A DNA stretch of 64,000 bases, from contig CAVFVJ010000008.1 in the NCBI GenBank assembly GCA_963626085.1, positions 62,001 through 126,000 on the forward strand, read 5' to 3'. Positions 7,496 through 16,635 of this stretch are shown one piece after another. A program made the position numbers and the translations under genes. Position 1 is the first letter of the stretch. Each line of letters opens with the position of its first letter. The stretch comes from Colivivens sp963626085. Lineage in GTDB: Bacteria; Bacteroidota; Bacteroidia; Bacteroidales; Bacteroidaceae. The notes beneath the pieces were generated by a model that saw only the letters and a program-made list of their open reading frames with translations, made no database searches and had not been told where the DNA came from.

Positions 7496-10147
7496 ATGAA
7501 ATTATCAGCACATATAAAAGTCACAACACTTGCCGGACTGCTTGCACTGACCAACGCCACAGGCATACACGCACAGGACAAGCCTACCATCATCTATGGA
7601 AAACCGCATAACTACATCATCGGTGGCATAACCATTGAACCGGCAAATGAAGGGGCTCGCAATTATGAAGATTATATACTGTCCAGCATTTCCGGACTAT
7701 CGGTAGGTGACCATGTGACCGTACCGGGCGATGACATAAGCAATGCTGTCAAACGCTACTGGAAACACGGACTTTTCTCAAGCGTGAAGATTGAGGCAAG
7801 TGAAATCAAGGGTGACAGCATCTTCCTGAACATCGTGCTTGGAGTGCGCCCAAGGGTTTCTGAGGTCAACATCAACGGAGTTAAGAAGAACGAGCGCGAT
7901 GACCTGGCAGATAAGATCGGAATCGTCAAAGGCAACCAAATTACGCCCAACATGGTGGACCGTGCCAAACTGATTATCAAGAACTACTTCGACGAGAAGG
8001 GATTCAAGAACGCGGAGATAGAGATCGTGCAGAAGGATGACATCGCACACAAAGACCAACTGATTGTTGACGTGAACATCAACAAGAATGAGAAGGTGAA
8101 GGTCAACAAGATATATATCACGGGCAACAACCACCTCCCTCGCAAGAAATTCGTTGGCGGTTTCTTCACCACTGGTCTGTTGAAGAAAACCAACGAAAAA
8201 GGTTTCAAGAGCCTGTTCAAAGCTAAGAAGTTCATCCATGAGAAGTACGATGCGGACAAAGACAGAGTCATCGAGAAATACAACGAGTTGGGTTACCGCG
8301 ATGCCATCATCGCATCAGACAGTATAGTGGATGTGGGCGACAACCTTGTAGACGTGTACATCAATATCGAAGAAGGACAAAAGTACTACATCCGCAACAT
8401 CAACTGGGTGGGCAACACCATATACAACTCCGAAGCGTTGTCGCAGTCGCTACAGATGAAGAAAGGGGACGTGTATAACCAAACAAAACTCAACGAACGT
8501 CTGTCAATGGACGAGAACTCCATAGGTAATGAGTACTATAACCACGGATACGTGTTCAACCGTATCACACCACAGGAAGCGGACGTAGACGGTGACTCCA
8601 TCGACCTCGACATCGTCATCTCCGAAGGCAAGCAGGCGACCCTCAACAAGATACAGATATATGGAAACGACAAGGTGTACGAAGAAGTGGTACGCCGCGA
8701 ACTCAAGATGAAGCCGGGCGACCTTTTCACCATGGATGCCTTCAAGCAGACAGCCCAAGAGATAAGTCAGATGGGACACTTCGACCCTGAGGCCCTCAGT
8801 CCAAACGAATGGATCAAGGCGGACAACATCAACGGTACGGTAGACCTCAACATAGGACTGACACCTAAAGCCAGTGACCAGATAGAGTTCTCGTTGGGAT
8901 GGGGACAGACTGGCATCATCGGAAAGATAGGACTGAAATTCACCAACTTCTCCATACAGAACTTGTTTGGTAAGAACAAAAATCGTAGAGGCATACTGCC
9001 ACAGGGACACGGACAACAGTTCGAGATAAGTGGCTCTACCAACGGAAGTTACTATCAGTCGTACAGTGTGTCGTTCTATGACCCCTGGTGCGGAGGCAAA
9101 CGACCAAACTCACTGTCAGTATCCGCATTCTACTCCCGTCAGACCGATGTGAGCAGCAGTTTCTATAACCGTAACTACTACAACTCCTACTACTCAATGC
9201 TATACGGCTACGGCAACTACAACAGCTCGTACTACAACAACTACTCGTCCTACTACGACCCAGACAAGTATATACAACTGTTCGGACTGTCTGTGGGATG
9301 GGGTAAGCGACTGAACTGGCCAGACAACAACTTTTACTTCAGGTCCTCCCTCTCATACACACGTTACATGTTGAAGGACTGGGAGTACTTCCTCATATCC
9401 AACGGAAACTGCAACAATATCAATCTAACGCTGCAACTGTCACGCATGTCGATTGACAACCAGATATATCCACGACGGGGTTCCGAAATATCACTGTCCG
9501 TCAGTGCCACTCCACCTTATTCATTATGGGACGGCATCGACTACGGAAGTCTTGCTACCTCATCGAGCGATGCCAACTACCAGAACGACCTGCAGAAGAA
9601 ATACCGCTGGATTGAATACCACAAATGGAAGTTCAACTCCAAACTCTATACCCCCCTGTCGGGTGCGCAGAAGTGCTTCGTGCTTGTCACACGTTTCGAT
9701 GCTGGTTTTTTGGGACATTACAACAAAAACAAACGGTCACCGTTTGAGACGTTCTACGTAGGCGGTGACGGCATGTCAGGCTACTCTACAAGCTACTACT
9801 CAGAGACCATCGCCCTTCGTGGTTACGAGAACGGAGCATTGACCCCGAGTGTAGGTTCAGAGGGTTATGCCTACTCACGTATGTCGCTCGAATTGCGCTA
9901 CCCACTGCTTCTTCAGGGTTCAACCAACATATATGCACTTGCCTTCCTTGAGGGCGGCAACGCATGGAACAAAATACGCAAGTTCAATCCGTTCGACATG
10001 AAACGCTCTGCTGGCATCGGAGTCCGTCTGTTCCTCCCGATGGTTGGTATGATGGGTATCGACTACGCATACGGTTTCGACAAGGTCTTCGGTTCGACAA
10101 GCTACGGAGGCAGCCACTTCCATTTCGTATTGGGACAGGAATTCTAA
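7496..10147 (+). CDS. bamA: Outer-membrane protein assembly factor BamA
   Basis: The central pore of the BAM complex, which folds beta-barrel proteins into the outer membrane. The 883-residue protein has a signal peptide (through HAQDKP), then about five POTRA domains (residues roughly 40-460; for example VRPRVSEVNINGVKKNERDDL, KVNKIYITGNNHLPRKKF, YIRNINWVGNTIYN, TLNKIQIYGNDKVYEEVV) and a C-terminal 16-strand barrel. The barrel includes the LRGYENG lid-loop motif (the VRGF/Y equivalent of Omp85 proteins) and ends in an aromatic beta-signal (FHFVLGQEF). An unusual Tyr/Asn/Ser-rich stretch lies at residues 553-587 in the early barrel (see findings). The gene follows uppS by four bases and is followed by two Skp-like chaperones. 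Confidence 0.96.
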   Translation: MKLSAHIKVTTLAGLLALTNATGIHAQDKPTIIYGKPHNYIIGGITIEPANEGARNYEDYILSSISGLSVGDHVTVPGDDISNAVKRYWKHGLFSSVKIEASEIKGDSIFLNIVLGVRPRVSEVNINGVKKNERDDLADKIGIVKGNQITPNMVDRAKLIIKNYFDEKGFKNAEIEIVQKDDIAHKDQLIVDVNINKNEKVKVNKIYITGNNHLPRKKFVGGFFTTGLLKKTNEKGFKSLFKAKKFIHEKYDADKDRVIEKYNELGYRDAIIASDSIVDVGDNLVDVYINIEEGQKYYIRNINWVGNTIYNSEALSQSLQMKKGDVYNQTKLNERLSMDENSIGNEYYNHGYVFNRITPQEADVDGDSIDLDIVISEGKQATLNKIQIYGNDKVYEEVVRRELKMKPGDLFTMDAFKQTAQEISQMGHFDPEALSPNEWIKADNINGTVDLNIGLTPKASDQIEFSLGWGQTGIIGKIGLKFTNFSIQNLFGKNKNRRGILPQGHGQQFEISGSTNGSYYQSYSVSFYDPWCGGKRPNSLSVSAFYSRQTDVSSSFYNRNYYNSYYSMLYGYGNYNSSYYNNYSSYYDPDKYIQLFGLSVGWGKRLNWPDNNFYFRSSLSYTRYMLKDWEYFLISNGNCNNINLTLQLSRMSIDNQIYPRRGSEISLSVSATPPYSLWDGIDYGSLATSSSDANYQNDLQKKYRWIEYHKWKFNSKLYTPLSGAQKCFVLVTRFDAGFLGHYNKNKRSPFETFYVGGDGMSGYSTSYYSETIALRGYENGALTPSVGSEGYAYSRMSLELRYPLLLQGSTNIYALAFLEGGNAWNKIRKFNPFDMKRSAGIGVRLFLPMVGMMGIDYAYGFDKVFGSTSYGGSHFHFVLGQEF

Positions 10148-10172
10148 GCAAAACAATAAACAAGGGTACAAC

Positions 10173-10685
10173 ATGAAAAGATTAGTATTGTCATTAATGG
10201 TCTGCGTGTGCTGCATGGCGGCAAACGCACAGAAGTTCGCACTGGTCGATATGGAATACATTCTGAAGAATGTCCCGGCATACGAACGTGCAAACGAGCA
10301 GTTGAACCAAATCTCGAAAAAATGGGAAGGTGAAGTGGAAGCCATCCTACAAGAGGTAGAGACGATGTACAAGAAGTATCAGTCGGAAGTGGTGTTTCTC
10401 TCGGACGCACAGAAGCAGAAGACAGAGGAGTCCATCATGGCAAAGGAGAAGGAAGCGAGCGACCTGAAAAAGAAATACTTCGGAAGTGAGGGCGAACTGT
10501 ACAAGAAGCGCCAAAGTCTTATGACACCAATACAAGATGAGATATACAATGCAGTGAAGGAGATATGCGACCAAAAAGGCTATCAGCTTATTCTCGACAG
10601 GGCATCGGGCGGCAGCATCATCTATGCATCACCGAAGATTGACATCAGTGACGAGGTGCTCCAAAAACTCGGCTACTCTTACTAA
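10173..10685 (+). CDS. Periplasmic chaperone OmpH/Skp family (first copy)
   Basis: A 170-residue exported protein (MKRLVLSLMVCVCCMAANAQ signal peptide) with the OmpH/Skp plan: a short beta segment KFALVDMEYILKNVPAYE, a long charged coiled-coil hairpin (about residues 45-110, rich in Glu/Lys/Gln), then YQLILDRASGGSIIYASP. Skp trimers grip unfolded outer-membrane proteins between Sec and BamA. It lies 25 bases downstream of bamA and 32 bases upstream of a second family member, the usual Bacteroidota layout. The two copies are clearly diverged, so this is an old duplication with possible division of labour. Confidence 0.92.
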   Translation: MKRLVLSLMVCVCCMAANAQKFALVDMEYILKNVPAYERANEQLNQISKKWEGEVEAILQEVETMYKKYQSEVVFLSDAQKQKTEESIMAKEKEASDLKKKYFGSEGELYKKRQSLMTPIQDEIYNAVKEICDQKGYQLILDRASGGSIIYASPKIDISDEVLQKLGYSY

Positions 10686-10717
10686 ACAGGAACAAACAAT
10701 AACAAAAAACATAAGAA

Positions 10718-11218
10718 ATGAAAAAACTGATTCTAACCGCACTCGTGGTACTTCCACTGAGTGTGTTCGCACAACAGAAGTTTGCGCACGTCAACTCAAC
10801 TCTCATTGTTCAAGCCATGCCTGAATACACTACAGCACAGAATGACATTCAGAAATTGGCGACACAATATGAAGAAGAACTGAAGCGTATGCAAGACGAA
10901 CTGCAGAAAAAGTTGAAAGACTATCAAGACAACGGGGCAACTTTGCCTGACGCAACCAAACAGCGTCGTGAACAAGAACTGAGTGACCTCAACCAACGCC
11001 TTGAGCAGTACTATCAGACAAGTCAGCAAGATCTGCAGAAAACACAACAAACCAAACTCAACGAGATATCAGAAAAGGTTGGTGCTGCCATCAAGGAAGT
11101 AGGAACTGCTGGCGGTTATGTGTACGTAATGGATCTCTCGTCAGGTATCCCGTTCATCAACGAAGCCATCAGCACTGACGTGACCGACCAGGTAAAAGCC
11201 AAGCTCGGCATCAAGTGA
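10718..11218 (+). CDS. Periplasmic chaperone OmpH/Skp family (second copy)
   Basis: A 166-residue second Skp-like chaperone with signal peptide MKKLILTALVVLPLSVFAQQ. The core is KFAHVNSTLIVQAMPEYTTAQ, then a Gln/Glu/Lys-rich coiled coil (residues about 45-115), then GGYVYVMDLSSGIPFINEA. It shares the fold but little detailed sequence with the upstream copy. It is the last gene of the bamA operon, followed 27 bases later by an intrinsic terminator. Confidence 0.92.
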   Translation: MKKLILTALVVLPLSVFAQQKFAHVNSTLIVQAMPEYTTAQNDIQKLATQYEEELKRMQDELQKKLKDYQDNGATLPDATKQRREQELSDLNQRLEQYYQTSQQDLQKTQQTKLNEISEKVGAAIKEVGTAGGYVYVMDLSSGIPFINEAISTDVTDQVKAKLGIK

Positions 11219-11245
11219 ACACCAGTAAGTACAAATAAATGATAG

Positions 11246-11280
11246 CAGGACGGAATCAAGTGATTGCCGTCCTGTTGTTT
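11246..11280 (+). terminator. Terminator closing the bamA-skp operon
   Basis: CAGGACGG (11246-11253) pairs with CCGTCCTG (11267-11274) around a 13-base loop and is followed by TTGTTT. The next gene begins only five bases later, so the U-tract lies immediately upstream of the metallophosphatase start and some read-through may supply its transcription. Confidence 0.82.
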
Positions 11281-11284
11281 CATC

Positions 11285-12655
11285 ATGATGAAAAACAGAG
11301 GACACATATATAGCATTACAGGATGCATCGTTGTACTGGTTGTGGGATGCTGGATCTATTCCAGGTGGGACGTGTGGTTCGGCAATCCTACTGAAGGGCA
11401 ATACAACGTATCCGAAGAGCCGGACAGGATATTACTCACGTTCGGAGACTCCAACGGATTGAACCGCAATGTGAGTTGGCAAGCTGATTCCATCCTCCAT
11501 CCGTCGTCTGTCGAGTTGGTAGACTTACACCAAAACGACACTATCCGCATCAAGGCAGAGGGTGTGGTCTATCGCTCAGGAGGCGGACTGCGCGCCTATT
11601 ATATGGCACGACTGCGTGACCTCGTTCCCGACAACAACTATGCCTACAGAGTGCGAACGGGCAGCCACATGTCTGCATGGCATGAGTTTTCCACACAACC
11701 TACTGAAGCAGACAGCACACAGTTCATCTACCTTGGCGATATACAGGATTCAGTAGGAGGACTGACGGGAAAACTGACGAAGGACATCTTCAGACAAAAC
11801 CGACACATGGACTTTGTAGTCTGTGGCGGTGACGCTATTGAACGCCCCTTAGACAAATATTGGCAGGAATTCTTTTGCGGCATGGATTCCGTGGCACAGT
11901 CTGTGCCTGTACTGACCGTAACAGGCAATCATGACTACCACAAAGGAATCATCGGCACTCTCGACCGTCGTTTTACACTCGTCTACTCATATTTCCTTGA
12001 TTCTGCGGTGGGCGACAATCAGGTCTATACCGTAAAGTATAACGATATACAGTTGTTTGTACTTGACAGCAACAGGGAACTACCATACCTATATGAACAG
12101 AAAGCATGGCTTGAAGAACAACTGGACAGATGTCAAACTCGGTGGAAAATTGTAGTGTTACATCACCCCCTGTATTCTGTCAAGGGACAAACGAACAACA
12201 TCATCCAACGATGGCTCTTTGATTCAGTCATACGTAAACATGAGGTAGATCTTGTGCTACAAGGACATGAACATGCGTACGCAAGGATGACAAACAAAAA
12301 TGACGACGGAAATCCGATGACCCCGGTTTATATCATCAGCCATTTCTCTCCGAAAAACTATCGTATCGAGTTCGATAGCAAGTTCGACAAGTTCGGTTCA
12401 GGTAGCCGCTATTACCAAAAGGTACTGACACATGGAGACACTCTATCATTCACTGCTTATGATGCCATCTCTGGTGAACTCTATGACTCACTGACACTCA
12501 TCAAGCACGAAACCAAGACAGTCGTGCACGATTTCGGGAAAAACATACAAGAGAAGATTGTTTTCATGCCAGACTCCACCAACAGCAAGGACGTAAAATT
12601 TGCGGAAAGGATACGTGAATACAAACAAAGAAAACAGATTGACAATGAAAAATAA
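11285..12655 (+). CDS. Membrane-anchored calcineurin-like metallophosphatase
   Basis: A 456-residue protein with an N-terminal transmembrane anchor or signal (SITGCIVVLVVGCWIYS, residues about 8-25), a fibronectin/purple-acid-phosphatase-like N domain (residues about 35-135) and a metallophosphoesterase core. Metal-binding blocks are YLGDIQDS, VVCGGDAIERP, TVTGNHDYHKG, VVLHHPLYSV and LQGHEHAYAR, spaced as in purple acid phosphatase-like enzymes. I placed the start at ATG 11285, just past the terminator, rather than an in-frame ATG at 11264 inside the terminator loop. Its stop overlaps the start of the following LtaS-like gene by 11 bases, implying translational coupling. Substrate unknown. 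Confidence 0.88.
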   Translation: MMKNRGHIYSITGCIVVLVVGCWIYSRWDVWFGNPTEGQYNVSEEPDRILLTFGDSNGLNRNVSWQADSILHPSSVELVDLHQNDTIRIKAEGVVYRSGGGLRAYYMARLRDLVPDNNYAYRVRTGSHMSAWHEFSTQPTEADSTQFIYLGDIQDSVGGLTGKLTKDIFRQNRHMDFVVCGGDAIERPLDKYWQEFFCGMDSVAQSVPVLTVTGNHDYHKGIIGTLDRRFTLVYSYFLDSAVGDNQVYTVKYNDIQLFVLDSNRELPYLYEQKAWLEEQLDRCQTRWKIVVLHHPLYSVKGQTNNIIQRWLFDSVIRKHEVDLVLQGHEHAYARMTNKNDDGNPMTPVYIISHFSPKNYRIEFDSKFDKFGSGSRYYQKVLTHGDTLSFTAYDAISGELYDSLTLIKHETKTVVHDFGKNIQEKIVFMPDSTNSKDVKFAERIREYKQRKQIDNEK

Positions 12656-14627
12656 AAGGATAAGGGCATCGGAGATGTCCTCCCCCGTCGCTTTTGTGTG
12701 TAACATCGCTATAGTGTACCTCTGTTACATCATCTGCAGACTGGCATACCTGCTTGAAAACTGGCAGGAACTTTCTATAGGATTCGACTCTCTCTCATGG
12801 GTTGAGGTAATGAAGGGCTGCTGGCTGTTCGACACATCAGCCATACTGTACACAAATGCACTCTATGCAGTCCTTATGCTCCTGCCATTCCACAAGAAAG
12901 AAACGGCTGTATGGCAGAGTGTCGCCAAATGGGTGTTCGTTGTGGTCAACTCATTAGCAGTAATCGCCAATCTCGTTGATGCCGTTTATTTCCAGTATAC
13001 TGGCAGACGCACGTCATGCACTGTCTTCAGCGAGTTCAGCCACGAGGACAACCTAGGCAGTGTTATCGGTATCGAGCTGGTGAGCCACTGGTATCTGCTG
13101 TTGCTCGGTGTGGCACTGATAACCGCCCTGACGGTATGTTACGTGCAACCACAAGGCAAGAGGTTGAGAAAGACCAAGGATTTCATCGTATATTATGTCA
13201 CGCAGGTACTGTGTTTTGCCGTTTATATCCCGATAACAATATGTGGCATGAGAGGAGGGGCGACAACAGCCGTACGCCCGATAACGATCAGCAATGCCAA
13301 CCAGTACATCAACCGCCCCACGGAGGCGGCACTAATCCTCAACACGCCCTTCTCCATCATACGTACAATCAACAAAGCGGTATTCAAAGACCCTGGTTAC
13401 TTCCCACGCACTGAACTTGATTCGATATACTCACCAGTCCATGTCCCATCGGACAGTGTCACCATGAAGAAGAAGAATGTCGTGGTACTGATTATGGAGA
13501 GTTACGGACGCGAGTACATTGGAGCGTACAACAAAGAGGTCGATGGTGGGAATTACAAGGGGTTCACCCCTTTCACAGACTCACTCATACAGCACTCTTT
13601 GACCTTCGATTACTCTTTCAGTAACGGACGCAAGAGCGTTGACGGAATGCCATCAATCCTATCCAGCATTCCACGTTTCATCGAGCCGTTCTTCTTGACT
13701 CCTGCATCCCTCAATGAGGTGAGTGGCATTGCAGGGGAGCTGAAGAAGGAAAGCTATTACTCTGCATTCTTCCATGGAGCAGAGAATGGGTCGATGGGCT
13801 TCGAGGCATTCGCACATGCCACTGGCTACGATGATTATTTCGGCAGAACGGAATACAACCAAGACAAACGGTTCAATGGCGACAAGGACTTCGATGGCAT
13901 GTGGGCGATTTGGGACGAGGAATTCCTGCAGTTCTTTGCACTGAAGATGTCCGAGATGAAGGAACCATTCGTGACTACTGTCTTCACTGCCAGCTCGCAT
14001 CACCCTTACAAAGTACCGGAGCGCTATAAGGATGTGTACAAGGATGATCCAGGTGATGACAACCCTATACACAAATGCATTGCCTATGTTGACAATGCCT
14101 TGCGGCTATTCTTCGAAAGGGCGAAGAAACAACCGTGGTATGACAATACGGTATTTGTACTTACCGCAGACCACACGAACCATTCGTCACTGAGCGAGTA
14201 TCAGACAGACCTTGGGGTCTTCAGTGTACCTATTATTATATATGACCCGTCGGGCGACATAAAACCTGAAATGCGACATTGTGTGGCACAACAGATTGAC
14301 ATCATGCCGACCATACTCGGATATCTGGGGTATGACAAACCATACATGGCATTCGGTATAGACCTACTGAACACACCTGACGAGGACACATGGGCAGTTA
14401 ACCACACCAACGGGATCTACCAGTATGTCAAAGGTGATTACGTCATTCAGTTCATGGAGAACGGCACCTTGAAGGCAGTATACAACTATCGCAAAGACTG
14501 GTTCATGAAGAATAACCTGTTGGGCAAGACTGGGTCTATAGAAAAAGATATGGAACGCGAACTGAAAGCCATCATACAGTCTTACATGGAACGTATGATT
14601 GAAGACAGATTGGTTGTCAAGCAATAA
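12645..14627 (+). CDS. LtaS/sulfatase-superfamily phosphoglycerol transferase-like membrane protein
   Basis: A 660-residue protein with about five N-terminal transmembrane helices (residues about 10-215, for example FVCNIAIVYLCYIICRLAYL) and a large periplasmic alkaline-phosphatase/sulfatase domain. The catalytic region shows NVVVLIMESYGREYIGAYN, with the nucleophile Ser/Thr position downstream in the SNGRKSVDGMPSI segment. Metal and fold blocks FFHGAENGSMGF, TASSHHPYKVP and VLTADHTNHS follow. This is the architecture of lipoteichoic acid synthase and of OpgB/EptA-like transferases, which move phosphoglycerol or phosphoethanolamine onto lipid or glycan acceptors. The start at 12645 overlaps the metallophosphatase stop. 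It converges with the licD glycan operon 17 bases away, and a role in decorating the same glycan is an inference only. Confidence 0.87.
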   Translation: MKNKRIRASEMSSPVAFVCNIAIVYLCYIICRLAYLLENWQELSIGFDSLSWVEVMKGCWLFDTSAILYTNALYAVLMLLPFHKKETAVWQSVAKWVFVVVNSLAVIANLVDAVYFQYTGRRTSCTVFSEFSHEDNLGSVIGIELVSHWYLLLLGVALITALTVCYVQPQGKRLRKTKDFIVYYVTQVLCFAVYIPITICGMRGGATTAVRPITISNANQYINRPTEAALILNTPFSIIRTINKAVFKDPGYFPRTELDSIYSPVHVPSDSVTMKKKNVVVLIMESYGREYIGAYNKEVDGGNYKGFTPFTDSLIQHSLTFDYSFSNGRKSVDGMPSILSSIPRFIEPFFLTPASLNEVSGIAGELKKESYYSAFFHGAENGSMGFEAFAHATGYDDYFGRTEYNQDKRFNGDKDFDGMWAIWDEEFLQFFALKMSEMKEPFVTTVFTASSHHPYKVPERYKDVYKDDPGDDNPIHKCIAYVDNALRLFFERAKKQPWYDNTVFVLTADHTNHSSLSEYQTDLGVFSVPIIIYDPSGDIKPEMRHCVAQQIDIMPTILGYLGYDKPYMAFGIDLLNTPDEDTWAVNHTNGIYQYVKGDYVIQFMENGTLKAVYNYRKDWFMKNNLLGKTGSIEKDMERELKAIIQSYMERMIEDRLVVKQ

Positions 14628-14644
14628 ATGCAAGCATGTAGCCG

Positions 14645-15568
14645 TCAATCCGTGTACAATAATCCAAGACGTTCCTCAAACCGTTCGGGATGCCGTTTGA
14701 GTTCATCCACAACCTCAGTGAATGGACGCGTGGCATCCAGATAACGTTTTCCATGTGCAGTGGGGAGGTGTTGCGGAATCATGTAAGACTCACCAAAGTA
14801 ACATACGAGAGCGTCATGCGTGTCCACTGGAGCAGGGTATTCCGTGTCCTCGAACGGTAGCCATACTTGTCGGCTGTATGAACTGCGCTGACGTATACGT
14901 CGGTGAGAGCTGTATCGGTATGACAAGACAGATACCCTCTTCGACTTATCGGCATCCACCATACGAAACAACGCCTCGTACAAGGCGAACGCCTTCTTGT
15001 AGTCTACGAAACGGTAGAGGCCCTTCGACAAAACTGCGACAATGCGTTTGTCGAGCGATTTCACCTCAGTCATGTTCGTCAAGTAACCACGCAGCGACTT
15101 CTTGATAACCATAGTAGCTGTACGATGAAAGAAACGCAAAAGTGGATTTTCGATGAAACCGTCAAGCACAAAGATATCGATATCTATACCGCGACAATAC
15201 TCACGGTTCAGTTCGTCGGGACACAATGCTGTGGATTCCATGTGTCTTAGTTTGCCGTGCCCGCTATAGAGACATATGTCTGAATAAGTGGTTTGAAAAG
15301 AGTATGGGTACTGAAACTCCTTGTCCGCTATCGCTACCAGCTTGTCATAATCCTTACGAAGCATGACAAAGTCGATATCATCATCCCACGGTATGAATCC
15401 ACGGTGACGCACTGCCCCAAGCAGTGTGCCACTGTCCATGAAAATCATTAGGTCATGCCGCTTGCACACGTCCAGCAGTTTTCCTGCCATCTCCATCTGC
15501 AACGCCCATACCTGTTTCATCTCCCGTGGTATTGTATATCCACACTTCGTTTCTGTTTCAAGATTCAT
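14645..15568 (-). CDS. LicD-family phosphotransferase
   Basis: A 307-residue cytosolic LicD protein. The nucleotidyltransferase-like motif DSGTLLGAVRHRGFIPWDDDIDFVM (residues about 40-65) contains the catalytic Asp cluster. LicD enzymes transfer phosphocholine or related phospho-alcohols (phosphoribitol, phosphoglycerol, aminoethylphosphonate) from a CDP- or CMP-activated donor to a glycan. The last part, FGESYMIPQHLPTAHGKRYLDATRPFTE, is also typical. The ATG at 15568 was chosen over a GTG at 15580. It is the third gene of the minus-strand glf operon. The absence of licA/licC-type activating genes nearby means the donor is made elsewhere or is not choline. Confidence 0.9.
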   Translation of the reverse strand: MNLETETKCGYTIPREMKQVWALQMEMAGKLLDVCKRHDLMIFMDSGTLLGAVRHRGFIPWDDDIDFVMLRKDYDKLVAIADKEFQYPYSFQTTYSDICLYSGHGKLRHMESTALCPDELNREYCRGIDIDIFVLDGFIENPLLRFFHRTATMVIKKSLRGYLTNMTEVKSLDKRIVAVLSKGLYRFVDYKKAFALYEALFRMVDADKSKRVSVLSYRYSSHRRIRQRSSYSRQVWLPFEDTEYPAPVDTHDALVCYFGESYMIPQHLPTAHGKRYLDATRPFTEVVDELKRHPERFEERLGLLYTD

Positions 15569-15598
15569 CTTTAACTTCACAGTTGTATTTATAACATG

Positions 15599-16606
15599 TC
15601 ATATATCGCCCAATATATCAATGGCTGTGGCAAAAGCCTTCTTGAAGTAATGCCCGTCGTTCAGACGTGACTTCTCCTCCATCGCAGCCCGTTTGAACTC
15701 ACCATACTTCTCTGGAGTCATACTGCGGAGGACTTCAGGAATCTCACGGAGTGAACCGACAGCGATTCCAAGTTTGTTCTCGAGAATGAACGGAGCCATG
15801 GCAGACTCCTTCCATACGATGACAGGTAAGCCGGCACGCAGATAGAATGATGTCTTGTGGGGGTTGTTGATTCTCAGGTAACTGCCCCACACGCCAGAAC
15901 AACCATCCACGGAATCACCGTCCCACACGAGTCCCCAGTCCGAACTAACTGTACGTATGAACTCATCCGAGCCTACAGATCCATGGTATTTTATATTCTT
16001 CCAGTCCTTGTCGGCACTGTGTTCCAGGCCAGACCCATAGAGGTCCATACGGCAACCATCGAGGCAACTGTCCGCCTCATATATGAATGCGGATTTCCTG
16101 CGGCTGATTCCACCGGCAAAGACGATGGACGGCAGTGCGTCGGACAGATATTCTATTGCCGGTTCATCGGCTGACAGGTAGTCGAAGATATCGAGGTTGA
16201 CAAGGGGAACCTTGCATCCATGCTCCCTCAACCAGTCGTTCATACGTTGGTTATGCACTATTATCACATCCGTATGCGACAACCGCCTCACCTCCTGCTC
16301 AGCAGTCAACTTACCGCGACGGAACGTGCCCAAGTCATGGATCAGAGTCACACTCTTCGCTCCCTTCAAGTGGGCTATCCTGCACTGTATCACATAAAAT
16401 TTCTTGAAGGGGTATTGTATAAGCAACACATCGCCCCTATGGATTCTGAACGCCAAGGCGACCACACTGAATAATTTTCTAAAGAAAGTGGCTACCTTAC
16501 CTTTTCCCACCTTCACCGCCATATCCTTGAAACCCTCCCTACGGACAATCTCATCAACATGGCGTTTCGCGGCATTTGGCGAATCCATCGAAATATAACA
16601 ATTCAT
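15599..16606 (-). CDS. Galactofuranosyltransferase-like glycosyltransferase
   Basis: A 335-residue GT-B type glycosyltransferase. Its features are DVLLIQYPFKKFY, SVTLIHDLGTFRRG, DVIIVHNQRMNDWL, the central SIVFAGGISRRKSAFI, and the C-terminal NNPHKTSFYLRAGLPVIVWKESAMAPFI, which resembles the WbbI-like beta-1,6-galactofuranosyltransferase group. Its upstream neighbour is UDP-galactopyranose mutase, which makes the UDP-galactofuranose donor, so Galf transfer is the most economical assignment. ATG 16606 was preferred over the adjacent GTG at 16609. Spacing is 29 bases from glf and 30 bases to licD, consistent with one transcript. Confidence 0.85.
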   Translation of the reverse strand: MNCYISMDSPNAAKRHVDEIVRREGFKDMAVKVGKGKVATFFRKLFSVVALAFRIHRGDVLLIQYPFKKFYVIQCRIAHLKGAKSVTLIHDLGTFRRGKLTAEQEVRRLSHTDVIIVHNQRMNDWLREHGCKVPLVNLDIFDYLSADEPAIEYLSDALPSIVFAGGISRRKSAFIYEADSCLDGCRMDLYGSGLEHSADKDWKNIKYHGSVGSDEFIRTVSSDWGLVWDGDSVDGCSGVWGSYLRINNPHKTSFYLRAGLPVIVWKESAMAPFILENKLGIAVGSLREIPEVLRSMTPEKYGEFKRAAMEEKSRLNDGHYFKKAFATAIDILGDI

Positions 16607-16635
16607 CACATTATCTGTTATGATGTCTATGCAAG

